Source of the DNA: Palsa-504 sp050698755
GTDB taxonomy: Bacteria > Actinomycetota > Actinomycetes > Streptosporangiales > Streptosporangiaceae
Length of the DNA stretch: 22,621 nucleotides
Direction of reading: 5' to 3'
Assembly (NCBI GenBank): GCA_050698755.1
Contig: JBOHCK010000074.1
Location: 1-22,621, forward strand
The notes under the pieces were generated by a model that worked only from the letters and a program-made list of their open reading frames with translations, ran no database searches and was not told the DNA's origin. Positions 14,218 through 21,557 of the stretch are shown one piece after another (positions within the stretch are counted from its first letter, which is position 1; each line of letters opens with the position of its first letter). The position numbers and the translations under genes are program-made.

Positions 14218-16442
14218 GCGAGGTCGAACCGGTCGAGGTTCATCACCTTGCCCCACGCGGCGACGAAGTCGGTCACGAACTTCTCCTTGGCGTCGTCGCT
14301 CGCGTAGACCTCGGCGAGCGCGCGCAGCTCGGAGTTCGACCCGAAGACGAGGTCGACGCGGCTGCCGGTCCACCTGACCTCGCCGGTGGCGGTGCCGCGT
14401 CCCTCGAACGTGGTCGCGTCCTCGGACGTCGGGTGCCACGACGTCCCCATATCGAGCAGGTTGACGAAGAAGTCGTTGGTCAGCGACCCGGGGGTGGTCG
14501 TGAACACGCCGAGCTTGCTCCCGTCGTAGTTCGCGCCCAGGACGCGGAGGCCGCCGACCAGGACCGTCATCTGCGGGGCGCTCAGGGTGAGCAGGTTCGC
14601 CTTGTCGACCAGCAGGTACTCGGCCGGCAGCCGGCTGCCCTTCCCGGCGTAGTTACGGAACCCGTCCGCCTTCGGCTCGAGCGCGGCGAAGGACTCCGCG
14701 TCGGTCTGCTCGTGCGACGCGTCGGTCCGGCCCGGCGAGAAGGGGACTTCGACGTCGAAACCCGCGTCCCGGGCGGCCTGCTCGACGGCCGCACCGCCGG
14801 CCAGGACGATCAGGTCCGCCAGCGAGACCTCCTTACCGCCGGCCTGGGCGGCGTTGAAGCCCTGCTGGATCCCTTCCAGGGTGCGGAGCACCGTGGCGAG
14901 CTGGTCGGGGTGGTTGACCTCCCACCCGCTCTGCGGCTCCAGGCGGATGCGTGCGCCGTTCGCGCCGCCGCGCTTGTCACTGCCGCGGAAGGACGAGGCC
15001 GCCGCCCACGCGGTAGAGACGAGCTCGGACACCGATAGGCCCGAGGCCAGGACCTGGTCCTTGAGAGCGGCGACGTCCGCCGCGTCGATGAGCTTATGCG
15101 CCACCGCCGGGACGGGGTCCTGCCAGAGCAGCGTCTCGGACGGGACCTCGGGGCCGAGGTAGCGCACGACCGGGCCCATGTCGCGGTGGGTCAGCTTGAA
15201 CCACGCGCGGGCGAAGGCGTCCGCGAACGCCTCCTGATCCTCCATGAACCGCCGGGAGATCGGCTCGTAGATCGGGTCCAACCGGAGCGAGAGGTCGGTC
15301 GTCAGCATCGTCGGGGCGTGGCGCTTGGCGGGGTCGTGCGCATCGGGGACGGTACCCGCCCCGGCGCCGTCCTTCGGCTGCCACTGATAGGCGCCGGCCG
15401 GGCTCCTGGTCAGCTCCCATTCGTGACCGAACAGGGTCGCAAAGAAGCTGTTGTCCCAGGTGGTCGGAGTACTGGTCCAGATGACCTCGATGCCGCTGGT
15501 AATGGCGTCGCCGCCCTTGCCGGTGCCGTACGTGCTCTGCCAGCCGAGGCCCTGCTGCTCGATCGGGGCCGCCTCGGGATCGGGGCCGACGTTGTCCGCC
15601 GGGCCCGCGCCGTGGGTCTTGCCGAAGGTGTGACCGCCGGCGATCAGGGCGACCGTCTCCTCGTCGTTCATCGCCATGCGGCGGAACGTCTCGCGGATGT
15701 CGCGCGCCGCGGCCAGCGGGTCCGGGTTACCGTTGGGGCCCTCGGGGTTGACGTAGATGAGGCCCATCTGGACCGCGCCGAACGGATCCGCCAGCTCGCG
15801 GTCGCCGCTGTAGCGCTCGTCGTCGAGCCACGTGGTCTCCGGACCCCAGTACACGTCCTCCTCGGGCTCCCAGGTGTCCACCCGGCCGCCGCCGAAGCCG
15901 AACGTCTTGAAGCCCATCGACTCCAGCGCGACGTTGCCGGTGAGGACCATCAGGTCGGCCCAGGAGATCTTCCGGCCGTACTTCTTCTTGACGGGCCACA
16001 TCAGCCGGCGGGCCTTGTCCAGGCTGACGTTGTCCGGCCAGCTGTTGAGCGGCGCAAAGCGCTGCTGACCTGAGCCCGCACCACCGCGGCCGTCGCTGAT
16101 CCGGTAGGTGCCCGCGCCGTGCCACGCCATCCGGATCATGAGCGGGCCGTAGTTGCCGAAGTCGGCCGGCCACCAGTCCTGGGAGTCCGTCAGCACCTCA
16201 GCGATGTCACGCTTCACGGCGGCCAGGTCCAGGCTGTTGAACGCGTCGGCGTAGTTGAACTCTTCCCCCATGGGGTTGGTCACGGCGGGGTTCTTGGCCA
16301 GGATCTTCAAGTTGAGCCGGCGCGGCCACCACTCGCTGTTGGCGTCGCCCGCGGTGGGGTGCACGCGGCCGGGCAGGACCGGACATTCCCCGGTCTCCGG
16401 GGTCGGGCCTTCGACGACTGTTGGGTCATGGTTCTCAGACAT
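14214..16442 (-). CDS. katG: Catalase-peroxidase
   Basis: This 742-residue bifunctional haem enzyme removes hydrogen peroxide as a catalase and as a peroxidase. The distal site is LMIRMAWHGAGTYR with Arg104, Trp107 and His108. The proximal haem ligand is His271 in IAGGHTFGKTHGA. The Met-Tyr-Trp crosslink needed for catalase activity can form from Trp107, Tyr230 (GLIYVNPEG) and Met256 (FRRMAMNDEE). The second, haem-free domain is complete, and the end NLDRFDLA is typical. The ATG follows AAGGA by five bases and lies 33 bases after furA, so the two are one operon. Its TAG stop lies within the last half-copy of the 25-bp repeat. Confidence 0.97.
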   Translation of the reverse strand: MSENHDPTVVEGPTPETGECPVLPGRVHPTAGDANSEWWPRRLNLKILAKNPAVTNPMGEEFNYADAFNSLDLAAVKRDIAEVLTDSQDWWPADFGNYGPLMIRMAWHGAGTYRISDGRGGAGSGQQRFAPLNSWPDNVSLDKARRLMWPVKKKYGRKISWADLMVLTGNVALESMGFKTFGFGGGRVDTWEPEEDVYWGPETTWLDDERYSGDRELADPFGAVQMGLIYVNPEGPNGNPDPLAAARDIRETFRRMAMNDEETVALIAGGHTFGKTHGAGPADNVGPDPEAAPIEQQGLGWQSTYGTGKGGDAITSGIEVIWTSTPTTWDNSFFATLFGHEWELTRSPAGAYQWQPKDGAGAGTVPDAHDPAKRHAPTMLTTDLSLRLDPIYEPISRRFMEDQEAFADAFARAWFKLTHRDMGPVVRYLGPEVPSETLLWQDPVPAVAHKLIDAADVAALKDQVLASGLSVSELVSTAWAAASSFRGSDKRGGANGARIRLEPQSGWEVNHPDQLATVLRTLEGIQQGFNAAQAGGKEVSLADLIVLAGGAAVEQAARDAGFDVEVPFSPGRTDASHEQTDAESFAALEPKADGFRNYAGKGSRLPAEYLLVDKANLLTLSAPQMTVLVGGLRVLGANYDGSKLGVFTTTPGSLTNDFFVNLLDMGTSWHPTSEDATTFEGRGTATGEVRWTGSRVDLVFGSNSELRALAEVYASDDAKEKFVTDFVAAWGKVMNLDRFDLA

Positions 16443-16475
16443 GCGAATCCTTCCGGACTAGTCGGATCACGGTGC

Positions 16476-16913
16476 TCAGGAACTGCGGGCGGTAGAACAA
16501 TCGGGGCACAGGCCCCAGTAGACGACCTCGGCCTCGCCGATCGAGAAGCCGTGGTCGTCGGAAGCGGTCAGGCAGGGCGCCTCGCCAACCGCGCAGTCGA
16601 CGTCAGCGACGACCCCGCACGACCGGCACACGACGTGGTGGTGGTTGTCTCCGACGCGCCCCTCGAACCGGGCCGGGCCGCCCGCCGGCTCGATGCGGCG
16701 GACGAGTCCCGCCGCGGTCAGCGCGTGGAGGGCTTCATAGACGGCTTGCAGGGACACGTGCCCTATGCGCCCGCGCACCCCGGAGGTGATCGCCTCGACG
16801 TCGAGGTGGTCACCCTCACGGACGGTCTGGAGCAGAGCGACACGAGCGGCCGTCACCCGCAGCCCGGCCCCGCGCAGCTCATCGGCGGTGGTCGGGGTTC
16901 CGGGCGAGGCCAT
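16476..16913 (-). CDS. furA: Fur-family peroxide/iron repressor, FurA type
   Basis: This 145-residue regulator has a winged helix (about residues 10-80, with LRVTAARVALLQTV and HVSLQAVYEALHALTAAGLV). Its dimerisation domain carries the metal cluster HHHVVCRSCG (Cys96, Cys99) and a second pair, CPDC (Cys136, Cys139), a structural zinc site. In mycobacteria and streptomycetes the equivalent gene represses itself and katG and is relieved by peroxide; the same order here supports that role. The ATG at 16913 has no Shine-Dalgarno. A TTGAAC/TAGGTT promoter ends seven bases upstream, so the message is probably leaderless. A near-palindrome over that promoter is a likely autoregulatory site. Confidence 0.93.
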   Translation of the reverse strand: MASPGTPTTADELRGAGLRVTAARVALLQTVREGDHLDVEAITSGVRGRIGHVSLQAVYEALHALTAAGLVRRIEPAGGPARFEGRVGDNHHHVVCRSCGVVADVDCAVGEAPCLTASDDHGFSIGEAEVVYWGLCPDCSTARSS

Positions 16914-16920
16914 GGCGCCT

Positions 16921-16950
16921 AACCTATCGCCCTAAACACGAATAGTTCAA
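16921..16950 (-). promoter_or_regulatory. furA-katG promoter with candidate Fur-type operator
   Basis: The minus strand reads TTGAAC (16950-16945), 18 bases, TAGGTT (16926-16921), then seven bases to the furA ATG. TGAAC and GTTTA, separated by seven bases (16949-16933), form an imperfect 17-bp dyad overlapping the -35 and spacer, suited to repression by FurA. The start codon position relative to the -10 predicts a leaderless transcript. Confidence 0.65.
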
Positions 16951-16970
16951 GGCAGCGAATGAATCAGGTG

Positions 16971-16999
16971 TTAAGCCCGCGACTGGGGCGAGATAGCCT
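16971..16999 (+). promoter_or_regulatory. Promoter for 2H phosphoesterase gene
   Basis: TTAAGC (16971-16976), 17 bases and TAGCCT (16994-16999) form a modest promoter. It ends seven bases before ATG 17007, the same -10-to-start spacing as furA and the leader peptide. This favours a leaderless start at 17007 over the in-frame ATG at 16959, which would lie upstream of the promoter. Confidence 0.45.
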
Positions 17000-17006
17000 C
17001 CTCCCC

Positions 17007-17654
17007 ATGCCGACCACCAATGACGCGCACGTACGCAACCACTGGTACTGGCGGCCCGGCTGGCGCGCGGGTCGTCACCTCTACGCCTGCCATCTCACCC
17101 TGGACGACCAGCCCCAGCTGCGCGAGCTGATCGACCACTGCCAAGACGCCCTCGCCCACCTGGAGAACCTGGACCTCATCCCGCCCGGCTCGCTCCACCT
17201 GACCATGCAGCGGATCGGCTGGGCCGACGAGATCAGCTCCACCGAACTGGAGGTGGTCGCCGAACGAATCGCGGACCGGCTCCGCGACGCACCCCGCCCC
17301 GTCGTCACCTTCCACCAGCCGACCGTGTGGGACGAGGCGATCGTCCTTAAGGCCCTTCCCGCCGAGCCGATCTACGCGTTGCGGGTGGCCGTCTACCAGG
17401 CCATCGAGGCCGCCCTCGGCCCCCGGGCGCTGCCCGTGGCCCCGCCCGCACCCGAGCAGTTCGTACCGCACGTGAGCGTCGCCTACGTCAACGGTGACGG
17501 CCTAGCCCAGCCCGTCTTCGACGCCCTCAGCCGCGTGCGCCTGCCACTCCCCGTCGCCGTGACGTTCCGCGTAGCCCCGATCCTCACCTTCCACCGCGAC
17601 CACCAGATGTACGAGTGGAACAGCGCCGTGCCGATTCCGATCGGGCCGCAGTGA
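17007..17654 (+). CDS. 2H phosphoesterase superfamily protein (2'-5' RNA ligase-like)
   Basis: From this start the protein has 215 residues. It carries the two HxT/HxS motifs of the 2H phosphoesterase fold, GSLHLTMQ (His64-x-Thr66) and FVPHVSVAYVNG (His155-x-Ser157), about 90 residues apart as usual. Such proteins open or make 2'-5' or cyclic phosphate bonds in RNA or nucleotides; annotation as RNA ligase ThpR is only by similarity. The N-terminal NHWYWRPGWRAGRHLYACHL is aromatic and typical of a bacterial subgroup. It is divergent from furA, with promoters in a 93-base gap. It ends just before the ArsR promoter region and shows no functional link to either neighbour. Confidence 0.82.
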   Translation: MPTTNDAHVRNHWYWRPGWRAGRHLYACHLTLDDQPQLRELIDHCQDALAHLENLDLIPPGSLHLTMQRIGWADEISSTELEVVAERIADRLRDAPRPVVTFHQPTVWDEAIVLKALPAEPIYALRVAVYQAIEAALGPRALPVAPPAPEQFVPHVSVAYVNGDGLAQPVFDALSRVRLPLPVAVTFRVAPILTFHRDHQMYEWNSAVPIPIGPQ

Positions 17655-17678
17655 GCGGCAATGAACCGTAACGCCGTT

Positions 17679-17728
17679 TTGACAGCCTCCGTATATCCGT
17701 GCAACTATACGGATATACGGAGGTGACG
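17679..17728 (+). promoter_or_regulatory. ArsR-operon promoter, 38-bp dyad and ribosome-binding site
   Basis: TTGACA (17679-17684) and AACTAT (17703-17708, 18-base spacer) form the likely promoter. Around it, a 15-bp arm at 17686-17700 is the exact reverse complement of 17709-17723, with an eight-base centre. The core half-site reads ACGGATATACGG, and TATACGGA is directly repeated at 17707-17722. The dyad covers the -10 region and runs into the GGAGGTGA ribosome-binding site (17719-17726). Binding of the ArsR protein encoded just downstream is the simplest explanation. Confidence 0.8.
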
Positions 17729-18103
17729 ATGCCGCCGAGCGACCACGATCATCCAGTCGATCAGGAGCGCGTCGCGGCGGCCCGGGCCGGGGTGCTGTCG
17801 ATCGGCGACGCCGGGCGGCTGGCCGGGCTGCTGGGCATGCTGGCCGACCCGGTGCGGTCCCGCATCCTGTTCGCCCTCTCGGCCGCGACCGAGCTGTGCG
17901 TGGGCGACCTGGCGCTGGCCCTGGACGCCACCGAGGACCAGGTGACCTACGCGCTGAAGATGCTGCGGCTGGCGGGCCTGGTCAGCTTCCGCAAGGACGG
18001 CCGCATGGTCTTCTACCGGCTCAGCGACGGCTTTCCCCATCAGCTGCTTGAGCACTGCCTGCGTGAGCTGCTGACGATCGCCGCGCCCGAGGCCGACCAG
18101 TGA
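17729..18103 (+). CDS. ArsR/SmtB-family winged-helix repressor
   Basis: This 124-residue protein has the ArsR fold: LAGLLGMLADPVRSRILFAL (helices 1-2), ELCVGDLALALDATEDQVTY (helix-turn-helix) and the wing SFRKDGRMVFYRLSD. The metal-sensor motif ELCVCD is reduced to ELCVGD, keeping Cys57 only. Other possible ligands are His6 and His8 in the N-terminal SDHDHP, His104, His109 and Cys110. The spacing does not match the classic alpha-5 zinc site exactly, so the inducer is open. The ATG at 17729 is fixed by GGAGGTGA four to five bases upstream. It overlaps the permease start as TGATG, and the dyad in its promoter suggests autorepression that also controls the permease. Confidence 0.88.
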   Translation: MPPSDHDHPVDQERVAAARAGVLSIGDAGRLAGLLGMLADPVRSRILFALSAATELCVGDLALALDATEDQVTYALKMLRLAGLVSFRKDGRMVFYRLSDGFPHQLLEHCLRELLTIAAPEADQ

Positions 18104-19299
18104 TGCGGGTGCTTGACGCGCTGGGCCACGCCCTCGGCGTGGCCGGCTCCATGACCTGGGAGGTCACCTGGTCGCTGATCCTCGGCTTCACCTTGTCGGG
18201 GATCGTCCAGGCGGTGGTCCGCCGCCAGGCCGTCATCCGGCTCCTGGGCGATGACCGGCCGAGGACGCTCGCCGTGGCCAGCGCCCTGGGCGCCGCGTCC
18301 TCGTCGTGCTCCTACGCCGCCGTGGCGCTGGCCCGCGCGCTGTTCCGCCGGGGCGCCAGCTTCACCGCGGCCATGGTGTTCGAGATCGCCAGCACGAACC
18401 TGGTCATCGAGCTGGGCATCATCTTGGCCCTGCTGATCTCCTGGCAGTTCACCCTGGCCGAGTTCGTCGGCGGCCCGATCATGATCGTGCTGCTGGCCGT
18501 CGCGTTCCGGCTGTTCGTCCGTAAGCGCCTCATCGAGGCGGCGCGCCTTCAGGCCGATAAGGGCCTGGCCGGGTCGATGGAAGGCCACGCCGCGATGGAC
18601 ATGAGCATCCAGGCCGGCGGCAGCCTGTGGCGGCGGCTGGTCAGCCGCGACGGGTACACCTCGGTCAGCCAGATCTTCGTGATGGAGTGGGCCGCCGTCA
18701 TCCGGGACGTGATCGGCGGCCTGCTGATCGCCGGGGCGGTGGGGGCCTGGGTGCCGGACAGCTTCTGGCGGCACCTGTTCCTGACCGGCAGCCCGCTGGC
18801 GGCCCGCTTCTGGGGCCCGGTCATCGGGCCGGTGATCTCGCTGCTGAGCTTTGTCTGCTCGATCGGCAACGTGCCGCTGGCCGCCGTGCTCTGGAACGGC
18901 GGGATCAGCTTCGGCGGCGTGGTCGCGTTCATCTTCGCCGACCTGATCATCATCCCGATCCTGGTCATCTACCGGAAGTACTACGGGACCCGGATGATGC
19001 TGACCCTGCTCGGGATCTTCTACGCCACCATGGTCGCGGCCGGGTACATCGTCGAGTTCGGTTTCGGGGCTCTCGGCCTGATCCCGGCCACCCGCGCCGC
19101 CCGGGTCACGCAGGCCGGCATCACCTGGAACTACACCACCATCCTCAACATCATCTTCCTGCTGGTCGCCGCCGCCCTGGTGATCCGGTTCTTCCGTTCC
19201 GGCGGCGGCCCCATGCTCAAGATGATGGACGGCGCCCCGGACGAGCACGACCACCATGATCACCACGCTGCGGCCCAGGCTCACGCGGCCGACGGCTGA
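18103..19299 (+). CDS. ArsP-type (PF03773-like) permease with His-rich tail
   Basis: This 398-residue protein has about eight hydrophobic segments. The two paired family blocks are GAASSSCSYAAVALARALFR with FEIASTNLVIELG, and SFVCSIGNVPLAAVLWNGG with FIFADLIIIPIL. Each contains a Cys-Ser pair in a membrane segment. Members of this permease family export organoarsenicals or are placed with metal genes; substrates are mostly unproven. The last 20 residues include DEHDHHDHH, a likely cytoplasmic or surface metal-binding tail. ATG at 18103 shares one base with the repressor's TGA; GTG at 18100 is the alternative start. The coupling to an ArsR regulator and the downstream Sco-like lipoprotein point to metal or metalloid handling. 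Confidence 0.88.
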   Translation: MRVLDALGHALGVAGSMTWEVTWSLILGFTLSGIVQAVVRRQAVIRLLGDDRPRTLAVASALGAASSSCSYAAVALARALFRRGASFTAAMVFEIASTNLVIELGIILALLISWQFTLAEFVGGPIMIVLLAVAFRLFVRKRLIEAARLQADKGLAGSMEGHAAMDMSIQAGGSLWRRLVSRDGYTSVSQIFVMEWAAVIRDVIGGLLIAGAVGAWVPDSFWRHLFLTGSPLAARFWGPVIGPVISLLSFVCSIGNVPLAAVLWNGGISFGGVVAFIFADLIIIPILVIYRKYYGTRMMLTLLGIFYATMVAAGYIVEFGFGALGLIPATRAARVTQAGITWNYTTILNIIFLLVAAALVIRFFRSGGGPMLKMMDGAPDEHDHHDHHAAAQAHAADG

Positions 19300-19427
19300 C
19301 CAGTGGCCGTCTCCAGGTCTACATATTCGAATGGCGACCGATGGCTTACAAAATGGTGGCGGTCCATGCCGTGCCATCCCGTTCCACGGCGGCAGCGCAT
19401 AACCTTGCCCCGGAGGGTGAAACTGGC

Positions 19428-20573
19428 GTGATCTCCAGGACCATGATCATCAGGGCCGGGATATGGCTGGCGGCACTGGCCGCTGCCGCCCCGCTCACCG
19501 GCTGCGGAACCGGCGCGGCCGCCGGGCCGGGACAGGCCCAGATGCCCGCTATGCCGATGGCGTCCCGGGCCGCCGAAGCCAACCCCAACCTGGACCTGGG
19601 CAGCTCGCTCGGCGGGCAGCCGGCGCCGGACTTCCGGCTGGACAACCAGTTCGGCCAGCCGATGTCGCTGAGCCAGTTCCGCGGCAAGGTCATCATCCTG
19701 GCGTTCACCGACTCGCAGTGCACGACGGTCTGCCCGCTGACCACGGCGAGCATGGTCCAGGCCCGGCAACTGCTCGGGGCGGCGGGCACGAACGTGCAGC
19801 TAATCGGGGTGAACGCCAACCCGCGCGCCGCTAGCGTCGCCGATGTCCTGGCGTATTCCCGGGCGCACGGCATGGTCAACCAGTGGGACTTCCTGACCGG
19901 GACCGACGCCCAGCTCGAGGCGACCTGGCGCGAGTATCACATAGCCGTGCAGATCCAGCAGGGCCAGATCGACCACACGCCCGCGCTGTTCGTGATCGAC
20001 CAGCTCGGCCGGGAGCAGAAGATCTACCTGACGCAGATGGCCTACTCGAGCGTCGGCCAGTCCGCCGAGGTCCTGGCGGAGGAGGTGGCCAGCCTGCTGC
20101 CCGGCCGCCCGAAGCTGGCCAGCCAGCAGTCACTGGCCACGATCCCGTCCGAGACGCCAGCGGACACCGTCACCCTCCCCACGGCGTCCGGCACGCCGGT
20201 CACGCTGGGACCCGGGCACCCTCGTCTGGTGCTGTTCTTCGCTAGCTGGCTGTCCGAGGTGTCGGACCTGAGCTCCGAGCTCACCAGCCTGAACGCCTAC
20301 GCACAGGCGGCCGGGCGCGGGCCGCTGCCGCCGCTGACCGCGGTCGACGAGACGGTCACCGAACCCTCAGCTCAGGCGGTCCGGACCTACCTGAGCGGGC
20401 TCGGCAGCCTCCGCTATCCGGTCGCGTTCGACACCACCGGCCGGGTGGCCGACGGATACGGCGTCCAGGACGAGCCCTGGTTCGTCCTCATCTCCGCATC
20501 AGGCAAGGTCCTCTGGTCACACGACGGCTGGCTGTCCCTGACCGCCTTGGAAGCCGCGGCCCGCCGCGGTTAG
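19428..20573 (+). CDS. Two-domain Sco1/SenC-like lipoprotein
   Basis: This 381-residue protein starts with a lipoprotein signal, ending in the lipobox LTGC (lipidated Cys26), so it sits on the outer face of the membrane. A Met-rich stretch QMPAMPMAS follows. Domain 1 (about 60-225) is a Sco/peroxiredoxin-like thioredoxin fold with the copper motif CxxxC, DSQCTTVCPLTT (Cys98, Cys102), and the distal His183 in DHTPALFVID. Domain 2 (about 235-380) is a second thioredoxin-like fold in which the redox motif is gone: FFASWLSEVSDL replaces the usual WCxxC. GTG 19428 is chosen because it gives a clean signal peptide and follows GGAGGG by ten bases. It lies 128 bases after the permease and may share its transcript. 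Copper delivery or thiol reduction is inferred. Confidence 0.85.
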   Translation: MISRTMIIRAGIWLAALAAAAPLTGCGTGAAAGPGQAQMPAMPMASRAAEANPNLDLGSSLGGQPAPDFRLDNQFGQPMSLSQFRGKVIILAFTDSQCTTVCPLTTASMVQARQLLGAAGTNVQLIGVNANPRAASVADVLAYSRAHGMVNQWDFLTGTDAQLEATWREYHIAVQIQQGQIDHTPALFVIDQLGREQKIYLTQMAYSSVGQSAEVLAEEVASLLPGRPKLASQQSLATIPSETPADTVTLPTASGTPVTLGPGHPRLVLFFASWLSEVSDLSSELTSLNAYAQAAGRGPLPPLTAVDETVTEPSAQAVRTYLSGLGSLRYPVAFDTTGRVADGYGVQDEPWFVLISASGKVLWSHDGWLSLTALEAAARRG

Positions 20574-20576
20574 CCA

Positions 20577-20594
20577 CCAGCCGAGCCGGGCTGG
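20577..20594. terminator. Possible bidirectional terminator hairpin
   Basis: CCAGCC and GGCTGG pair across a six-base loop in the 28-base gap between two convergent stops. There is no T-tract on either side, so it is a weak candidate supported mainly by position. Confidence 0.35.
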
Positions 20595-20601
20595 GACCGG
20601 G

Positions 20602-21444
20602 TTACAGGCCGTTGGGGAAGGTGATCTGCTCGGGGGCGACGAGCGGCGTACCGACCTCCAGCTGGATCTGGGCGTGCGCGGTCAGCGGGATGTTGCGCGG
20701 ATTGCCCTGGTACACCTGGCCGTTGTAAATGGCCACCACGTGCCCGGTGGCCGGGCCGACCCGGTCGGGCCCGAGCGGCTGCCCCCACTCGTCGAAGAAG
20801 TTGCCCAGGGTGTAGGCGCGGTGGACCGGAGACTCGATGTGGATGATGCCGTCCGCGGCGTGGGTGTGCAGCCAGTAAAAGCAGGTGCCGCTCTCGATGA
20901 ACGGGCCCTGCGGGGTTGAGGTGGCCTGGGCCCCCGGGATGCCGATGGCGGCCGGGACCTGGCGCGCCGAGCCGTTCACGAAGATGGTCAGGTGCGCGTG
21001 GATGTGGAAGAGCGTCTGCTCGCTGGACTGGCAGCCGATACCGTCCACGGACGGCCCGGTCGCGACCGTGCCGGTCCCGACCAGCGCGGCGGCCGCGGGA
21101 ATCGGCACGCCCTCGGGGCCCAGCGCGCCCGCCGAGGGCGCGGGCTGGAGGGTGCCGAGCGTGCTCAGCGGGGCCAGCGGAAGCGCGCCTCCTGCCGCCG
21201 AACCTCCGCCGGCGACGGCGAGGGTGATGCCGACGGCCGCGGCGATGACCACGACCGCTGCCCCGCTCCAGGCCAGCCAGATGCGACGCCGACGGCGCCG
21301 GGCCTGCTCCGCCCGCTCCCGGGCGATCCTGTCCCTCGCGCGCTCCCGACCGCTCTTCGACACGTGGCATCCGTTCTTTTGGGGCCGACCCGACATCAGC
21401 CTAGGCAAGGTACGGCGCTTATCCAGGAGCCAGGTCCTGGACAT
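20602..21444 (-). CDS. Membrane-anchored histidine-motif protein, unknown function
   Basis: This 280-residue protein has a basic N terminus, one membrane span (about residues 55-78), a Pro/Ala-rich linker, and an outer domain from about 130. The outer domain holds LFHIHAHLTIFVNG (His147, 149, 151), CFYWLHTHAADGIIHIESP (His193, 195, 202) and YTLGNFFDEWGQPLGP. Two cysteines (138, 188) could form a disulfide. I recognise the pattern from unannotated actinobacterial proteins, but it has no named function that I know of. The closely set histidines suggest a metal site, and the convergent Sco-like and permease genes fit copper or another soft metal. ATG 21444 is chosen because AGGAG lies seven bases upstream; ATG 21396 and GTG 21363 lack good sites. 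Confidence 0.8.
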   Translation of the reverse strand: MSRTWLLDKRRTLPRLMSGRPQKNGCHVSKSGRERARDRIARERAEQARRRRRRIWLAWSGAAVVVIAAAVGITLAVAGGGSAAGGALPLAPLSTLGTLQPAPSAGALGPEGVPIPAAAALVGTGTVATGPSVDGIGCQSSEQTLFHIHAHLTIFVNGSARQVPAAIGIPGAQATSTPQGPFIESGTCFYWLHTHAADGIIHIESPVHRAYTLGNFFDEWGQPLGPDRVGPATGHVVAIYNGQVYQGNPRNIPLTAHAQIQLEVGTPLVAPEQITFPNGL

Positions 21445-21557
21445 GCCGCCGCTCCTGCTGAAACTGATCCCCTGGCTCCGGGTGAAGGTTTACTCGCCCT
21501 GACCATTGGTGGCCGGGGCGGGCTGCCGCTGGGCCTGCGGTCCGGCGGTGTGGTGGG

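Noticed and set aside
18040..19377. 445-codon minus-strand frame opposite the permease
   Set aside because: Its Asp/Gln/His/Arg-rich product is the antisense image of hydrophobic membrane segments and is not a protein family I can support.
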